From the NCBI GenBank assembly GCA_002351705.1, contig DEHC01000078.1, positions 4,405-15,489 of the forward strand: 11,085 nucleotides of DNA. Reading direction: 5' to 3'. Position 1 is the stretch's first letter. Each line of letters opens with the position of its first letter. The notes below the pieces were generated by a model that was not told where the DNA came from, made no database searches, and saw nothing but the letters and a program-made list of their open reading frames with translations. Position numbers and translations under genes: made by a program. Below are positions 7,323 to 11,085 of this stretch, piece after piece. The DNA is from Gammaproteobacteria bacterium UBA2810 (GTDB lineage: Bacteria; Pseudomonadota; Gammaproteobacteria; Enterobacterales; Succinivibrionaceae).

Positions 7323-8747
7323 TCAGAGAGAGACAAACCTTTTCTCCGCGTCGCCCATGCGCTCAAGCACGTCGCGGATCCCCTCCGCGGCGGCGTCAAT
7401 CGTCTCAAGCCTTGAGCTGAGGAGCTTCCTGAGCTTCGCCTCATCCGGGCGGCGGAGGAAGAGATCGCGGTCAAGCGCGGCGAGCTCCTGCCTCAGATCC
7501 TCCTCAAAGCCGCCCGCGTCGGGGCGCACGGTCTTCTGCAGTATGCGGATCTCGGAGAGGACCTTCGGGAGCCTCTCCGCGAACTCCCGCGCCTCATCGG
7601 TGCTGAGGTAATGGGCCATCATGCCGAGGAGCGACTTCCCGCCGGTCGGCTCGAGCGAGGCGCTGTAAACCGGGAGCTCCTCCCCCTCAAGGCCCTGCCT
7701 CACCGCCGCGCGGAGCTCGAACCAGCTGTCCGCGTCAGGCTCGGCGCAGTAGACCGTGCCTTTTCTCACCCGGAGGCGGAGCCCGTTCTCCGGCATGAGG
7801 GCGCGCCCGATGAGATCGGTGTACTCCTCAAGCCTGTCTATGGTTTTCTTCGTCTCCTCGAGAGCGGTGTCGATGTCGCCGATTACGGAGCCCGCGGCGC
7901 GGTCGACGAGGTCATCTGCGAACGGCACCTCCTCCGGCATCCGCCAGAGCGAGTTCTTGAGGAGCATCAGGTCGGAAAGGCCCGCGGTGTCCCGCCCGCT
8001 GAAATACGCCCCGGCCTGGGCAAGGCGCGCGAGGCGGCGCCATCTCTCGTCAGGCACGGCCCCGGGGCCGCTTCCCGATGTGACGGTATTGAGCTCGTTC
8101 CTCATCATGGAGAGCGCGGCGCGGAGGAACCTCGAGAGCTTTATGTCATGGATGCCGGCGCGCCAGCCGTCCATCTCAGAGCTGCTGATTTTTGTCTCAA
8201 GCGCTGAGAGGTTCCTGACATCCGAGGACTCGACGCCGAAGAGGAAGTTGTCGCCGGTCATCCCCGAGGAGGCGTCAACCCTGAGGGAGAACGCGGACTC
8301 GAAGAGCGGCGGGAGAGAGGGGCTCCCCTTCGGGGATCTCGAGGCGGCCGCGAGCGTCGTGATCCTGACGCCCCCGGACTCCCGGGGATCGCGCTGCAGG
8401 AGAATGTTGAGGAGGCGCTCCTTCACCTCCTCGGAGGCGCCGTCAAAGTTCGAGAGGAAGGCCGCCGTCGCGGTGCCGAAGCCGTCAGCGTAAACCCGGT
8501 GGACAGTGCTCCCCGGGGTGAGGACCTCGGTCATGAACGAGGAGTCCACGAACATCCCGGCGGCGCGCCTTACAAGCTCCAGGTACTCGGTGCTGTTGAT
8601 GCCCGCGAAGAGGATGTTCTCCCCGGAGAGGAACGCAAGGAGCACCAGGGGCGCGGCGTACTGTCCGCTCGGCCCCTCGCCCTCGTTCAGGAACTCAAGG
8701 AGCGATGCGGCTCTTTCCCTGAGCGCTGCTCTCTCACTCTCGGTCAT
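7323..8747 (-). CDS. RavA-like paralog lacking ATPase motifs (pseudo-ATPase)
   Basis: This 474-residue protein aligns along its length with the RavA-type ATPase downstream but has lost its catalytic residues. LFGPPGTGKSML becomes FAGINSTEYLEL (48-58), with Tyr55 replacing the Walker A Lys. FLDE becomes FLSN (97-100). The sensor-1 Asn becomes Ser136, and the likely arginine finger at LYDRF becomes LFESAF (148-153). The segment between the two Walker regions is also shortened. Kept are the GMF after the P-loop, the VPDERW sensor-2 helix (231-236, VSDRRW in RavA), the YFSG and LLKNSLW motifs, and a C-terminal helical domain with DLFL (428-431). The reading frame is intact and the ATG has a GAGGAG ribosome binding site, so it is a maintained gene, not a decayed one. 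It is the first gene of the operon. It may act as a regulatory or adaptor subunit of a mixed ring. Confidence 0.82.
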   Translation of the reverse strand: MTESERAALRERAASLLEFLNEGEGPSGQYAAPLVLLAFLSGENILFAGINSTEYLELVRRAAGMFVDSSFMTEVLTPGSTVHRVYADGFGTATAAFLSNFDGASEEVKERLLNILLQRDPRESGGVRITTLAAASRSPKGSPSLPPLFESAFSLRVDASSGMTGDNFLFGVESSDVRNLSALETKISSSEMDGWRAGIHDIKLSRFLRAALSMMRNELNTVTSGSGPGAVPDERWRRLARLAQAGAYFSGRDTAGLSDLMLLKNSLWRMPEEVPFADDLVDRAAGSVIGDIDTALEETKKTIDRLEEYTDLIGRALMPENGLRLRVRKGTVYCAEPDADSWFELRAAVRQGLEGEELPVYSASLEPTGGKSLLGMMAHYLSTDEAREFAERLPKVLSEIRILQKTVRPDAGGFEEDLRQELAALDRDLFLRRPDEAKLRKLLSSRLETIDAAAEGIRDVLERMGDAEKRFVSL

Positions 8748-8945
8748 GGCTCCTCCTCAGATACGGATCCCGGGCAGGCGGCGCAGCGCTCCGGTGATGA
8801 ATTCCGGCGGGCGCAGAACCGCATGTCCGTTCAATCTTAATATTTTCGGGGCTTATCCAAAGTGGCTCAATTCACATTTCACATATAAAGAGCGATCAGG
8901 ATCCGGGAAAGGAATCACGCGTCACACCGGGGCGCGGAAGAGGGC
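8748..8945. other. Intergenic region upstream of the operon
   Basis: These 198 bp separate the DprA-like gene from the pseudo-ATPase gene. The middle is AT-rich against a GC-rich background and carries the candidate promoter (8842-8870) and a tandem TTCACAT repeat at 8871-8884. I see no clear terminator after the DprA-like gene, so read-through into the operon is possible. Confidence 0.5.
8842..8870 (-). promoter_or_regulatory. Candidate sigma70 promoter of the RavA/ViaA-type operon
   Basis: On the minus strand, TTGAGC (8865-8870) and GAAAAT (8842-8847) are 17 bp apart, within the one AT-rich patch of the intergenic region. The leader to the first ATG would be about 85-90 nt. Both boxes match the consensus only partly, and other AT-rich hexamers nearby (TATTAA, TTATAT) could serve instead. 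Confidence 0.35.
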
Positions 8946-9998
8946 TCAGCCCCTGCAGAAGGAGATGAGATCAGGGAGCGCTCCGGATGTCAGGGGAACC
9001 GCGCCGAAGTCACGGAAAAGCTCCCCGTTGCCGGCGGACACCGGTCGGTTCCGGAGCGCCTCCGTGCGGAACCGCACCGAATACAGCCTCACGCCCGCGG
9101 CGGCGCAGCGCCTCGCCGCGTGGAAGGGCTCGCCGCCCGACGGGGTCTCGGTGATGACAAGGGCCCTGGGGAGCGTCCCGATGATCCGGTTCTCCGCCGT
9201 GAGCTGGAATGCCGCGAAGGAGGTCCCGGGGAGGTACTCGCTTATAAGGAGGCCTCCTGATTCAGCTATGCGATCCGCGAGATCATGCATGGCGCCCGGC
9301 GGGATGCCGGAGAGGCCGGAGCCGAGGACCGCGACGGCCCTGCCTCCCGCGTCCAGGGCTCCCCTCAGCGCCTCCTCAGGCGCGCCGCGGGAGAGCAGGG
9401 AGAGCACCGGGACTCCGGCGCGCCCCGCGGCGCGGCCGATGTAATAGGAGCTTGCCTTTCCCTCGGCTGAGGGGTAAGGGCAGCCGGTGATGCCGAGGCA
9501 GCTCCCCGAAAGAAGCGCGGGGTTTCCGCGGCAGAAGAGGACGTCAGGCGCGTCATGCTCAGGCGTGAGCTCCTTCCCGCTTTTCGAGAAGCGCTGCTTC
9601 TCCATCGGCCTGAGCTTTCCGGGGTACGCGTCAGAGAAGATATTGCAGCAGAAGCCGCCCACTGCCTCAAAGGACTCCACTATGCTCTCTGCCTGCACGA
9701 AGGCAAGCTCGATGACCCGGAGGGCCTCGGCGGGCTTCTTCCAGTCAACGGGCACGCGCCCTGTGTCAGGGAAGGCGCCGCCCCGGAGGATTCTCTCCGT
9801 CACCTCATGTCTTGAGGGTGTCTGGAAACTGATGGAGCCCTCCGCCTCGAGGGCGATGACCGCCTCAAGCACGTCGCGGGGAGACGGCTGATCTCCCGTG
9901 ACGCGCGAGAGGATCATCCTCGCGGTGCTCTCCGCTGAGCGGTTCTTTCTGAGCGATCCAAGCCGCCCCGCGGCAATCACAAGGGAATCAGGAAGCAT
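8946..9998 (-). CDS. DprA/Smf-like Rossmann-fold protein with altered motifs
   Basis: This 350-residue protein has a DprA-type Rossmann core at about residues 120-310. Recognisable are AYPGKL, VLFCRGNP, AVAVLGSGL (221-229), LLISEYLPGT (250-259), ENRIIGTLPRALVITET and a following SGG. Standard DprA binds single-stranded DNA and loads RecA during natural transformation. Several signature residues differ: the VGSR turn is ITGCP (170-174), SGLARGID is SLLSRGAP (200-207), FPxRNR is LTAENR (266-271), and SGSLITA is SGGEPFHA. The N-terminal part (about 25-60) reads like a winged helix, which is not the usual DprA layout. The ATG at 9998 has GGAGG four bases upstream. It is preceded by a DnaQ-like exonuclease gene 89 bp away. 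It could be a diverged DprA or another SLOG-type nucleotide or DNA sensor; the fold call is firmer than the function. Confidence 0.75.
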   Translation of the reverse strand: MLPDSLVIAAGRLGSLRKNRSAESTARMILSRVTGDQPSPRDVLEAVIALEAEGSISFQTPSRHEVTERILRGGAFPDTGRVPVDWKKPAEALRVIELAFVQAESIVESFEAVGGFCCNIFSDAYPGKLRPMEKQRFSKSGKELTPEHDAPDVLFCRGNPALLSGSCLGITGCPYPSAEGKASSYYIGRAAGRAGVPVLSLLSRGAPEEALRGALDAGGRAVAVLGSGLSGIPPGAMHDLADRIAESGGLLISEYLPGTSFAAFQLTAENRIIGTLPRALVITETPSGGEPFHAARRCAAAGVRLYSVRFRTEALRNRPVSAGNGELFRDFGAVPLTSGALPDLISFCRG

Positions 9999-10087
9999 AG
10001 GCCCTCCGTTTTCCCTTATGCTAGGACAGCGGAGGATGCGGCGCGCGGATCTCCGTCACAAAGAGAAAAATCAGCCTTCCGCAGTCC

Positions 10088-10783
10088 TCAGGCCCCGCAG
10101 GCGGAGACCGCGGCGTTCATCCTGAGCTGAGAGCGCGCCGCCGGGCGCCTGAAGCACCCGCCCCTGAGGCTCACGGCGAGCGCCTTCATGAACTCCTTCT
10201 CGCTCCCGTACCTCTCAAGCGCCTCACGCCTGAGCTCGCGGTAGCAGAGGTCGGTCGTGAGGCAGTCGGAGAAGGCGCGGTGCTCGTGCTCGTTCACGAT
10301 GGAGAAATGCGCCGCCATGTCGGCGAGGCGGTGGTGCTCCATCTCCGGGTGGAGGAACCTCGCGAAGCGGAGCACGTCGACGTAGTCGTTAGTGAGCTCA
10401 CGCGTGAGCAGCGTGTTGCACTCGTGCCGGAGGAACCTGAAGTCAAAGGCGGTGTTGTAGCCCATGATGAGGTCATCCCCGAGGAACGCGGCGAACTCCT
10501 CCATGACTGAGGCTGCGGGAGGCGCCTTGCTCACCATCTCGTAGGTGATGCCGGTGAGCCCCGTTATGAAGCGGGAGACGGTCCGGCGGGTGAGTCCCTC
10601 AGGCCTCATGAGGCTCGAGAAGCGCCCGTCCTCCTCGCCGTTCCTGAACCTTATCGCGCCGATTTCAAGGACATGGTCATCGCCTGCCCGGAGGCCGGTG
10701 GTCTCGGTGTCAAGCATCACATAGTCATCCGGGAAGGCATCGGTGAGCCGGCCGGGGCGTTCAGCAAAAAGACTGAGCTCCAT
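10088..10783 (-). CDS. DnaQ-type DEDDh 3'-5' exonuclease
   Basis: This 231-residue protein is a stand-alone proofreading-type exonuclease. Exo I is LDTETTG with catalytic D25 and E27. Exo II is YNTAFDF with D114. Exo III is of the DEDDh kind, HRAFSD, with H168 and D173. These residues would hold two metal ions for removing 3'-terminal nucleotides. Length and motif spacing fit DNA polymerase III epsilon-like or RNase T-like proteins. It lacks the strong clamp-binding or polymerase-binding tail that would settle it as the replicative epsilon subunit, so I give no gene symbol. The C-terminal 35 residues are Arg-rich with no recognised domain. The ATG at 10783 has AAGGAG six bases upstream. It is followed 89 bp later by the DprA-like gene with no strong terminator between, so the two may be cotranscribed. 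Confidence 0.88.
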   Translation of the reverse strand: MELSLFAERPGRLTDAFPDDYVMLDTETTGLRAGDDHVLEIGAIRFRNGEEDGRFSSLMRPEGLTRRTVSRFITGLTGITYEMVSKAPPAASVMEEFAAFLGDDLIMGYNTAFDFRFLRHECNTLLTRELTNDYVDVLRFARFLHPEMEHHRLADMAAHFSIVNEHEHRAFSDCLTTDLCYRELRREALERYGSEKEFMKALAVSLRGGCFRRPAARSQLRMNAAVSACGA

Positions 10784-10810
10784 AATTCACTCCTTAAATT
10801 CATCGGGCGG

Positions 10811-10816
10811 ATTATA
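10811..10816 (-). promoter_or_regulatory. Perfect TATAAT -10 box for the exonuclease gene
   Basis: TATAAT on the minus strand lies 27 bp ahead of the exonuclease ATG and would give a leader of about 20 nt containing the AAGGAG site. The matching -35 region is poor (TTCCGG at an 18-bp spacing), so an activator or another sigma-70 arrangement may be needed. Confidence 0.45.
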
Positions 10817-10926
10817 GCGCCGGATGAAAGAGCCCCGGAAGCCGTTCACGACATTATGATACGTATAAGGAGATAAATTCTGCTAAAAAGAGCTTTCAGG
10901 CAGGAAGGATCTGGCTTAAAGCAAAA

Positions 10927-10955
10927 AAGCCGCCCGGGGCAGACCCGGACGGCTT
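10927..10955 (-). terminator. Strong intrinsic terminator after the partial gene
   Basis: Arms 10927-10938 and 10944-10955 form a 12-bp GC-rich stem with one C-A mismatch around a 5-nt loop. On the minus strand it is followed by six T residues (10923-10928 as A on the plus strand). It lies 34 bp beyond the TAA of the partial gene at the right edge. The plus-strand side has TTGTTTT, so it could work both ways. Confidence 0.85.
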
Positions 10956-10989
10956 GTTTTCCCTGTGATTCTCACCGGGGAGAGCGGGC

Positions 10990-11085
10990 TTACTTCGAGC
11001 CCTTCACTTCCTGGTTCAGGGTTACGGCAATCGCGTTTCCGTGGAGGACAATCGCGGAGTATCTCTCGCTCATGTCCCTCATGGC
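10990..11085 (-). CDS. C-terminal end of an unrecognised protein (partial)
   Basis: The last 31 codons of a gene run in from the right edge and end in TAA at 10990-10992. The visible residues begin AMRDMSERYSAIV and end TLNQEVKGSK, a mix of polar and hydrophobic residues that could be a beta-strand pair. No family can be assigned from so little. The strong terminator just downstream supports it being a real gene end. Confidence 0.6.
   Translation of the reverse strand, partial: AMRDMSERYSAIVLHGNAIAVTLNQEVKGSK

Noticed and set aside
7323..8747. Reading the RavA-like paralog as a pseudogene
   Set aside because: The frame is intact over 474 codons with a good ribosome binding site and conserved non-catalytic motifs, so it is better called a pseudo-ATPase than a broken gene.
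8506..9444. Plus-strand 312-codon open frame
   Set aside because: It lies antisense to the pseudo-ATPase and DprA-like genes and crosses their intergenic region. Its product is Ser/Arg/Pro-rich without motifs, as expected from a high-GC shadow frame.
10855..10876. Possible divergent plus-strand gene start near ATACGTAT and AAGGAG
   Set aside because: The AAGGAG is not followed by a start codon with a meaningful open frame, and the terminator at 10927 follows closely.

Overview
The window is GC-rich (clearly above 55% by eye from about 1.3 kb onward), and every convincing gene is on the minus strand, so transcription runs from right to left. RavA/ViaA homologs, YjbQ, a DprA-like protein and a DnaQ-type exonuclease together suggest a proteobacterium, probably a gammaproteobacterium. 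I cannot name the species. The long plus-strand open frames are the usual antisense shadows of high-GC genes.

Layout, right to left. At 10990-11085 is the C-terminal end of an unrecognised gene, followed by a strong intrinsic terminator at 10927-10955. At 10088-10783 is a DEDDh 3'-5' exonuclease of the DnaQ type with a TATAAT box upstream. At 8946-9998 is a DprA/Smf-like protein whose family motifs are partly lost. At 8747-1322 is the main feature, a tightly packed four-gene operon. Its genes are a RavA-like MoxR AAA+ paralog with every catalytic motif degraded (7323-8747), a YjbQ-family protein (6826-7236), a large RavA-type ATPase with intact motifs (3558-6821) and a ViaA-type VWA protein (1322-3577). 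A terminator follows at 1278-1306. Left of this, 1-1280 is less GC-rich. It holds a small four-helix membrane protein (349-852), two diverged copies of a roughly 80-nt sequence on either side of it, several hairpins, and a short plus-strand open frame that may be a gene remnant.

How the genes fit together. In E. coli, RavA is a hexameric MoxR-family ATPase and ViaA is its VWA-domain partner. The pair acts on respiratory complexes and affects aminoglycoside sensitivity. Here the pair is enlarged. RavA has a long Ala/Pro/Lys-rich N-terminus and a very large insertion in its C-terminal helical domain. ViaA has a long low-complexity and coiled-coil N-terminal half. Two extra proteins are co-encoded: an apparently ATPase-dead RavA paralog and a YjbQ protein in which the usual His of the HTS/HTT motif is Tyr. 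The simplest inference is a four-component AAA+/VWA machine with a pseudo-ATPase subunit and a YjbQ accessory. I do not know of a description of this combination. The DprA-like protein is a second odd item: a Rossmann-fold DprA core with altered ligand-binding motifs and a non-standard N-terminal region, next to a DnaQ-type exonuclease.
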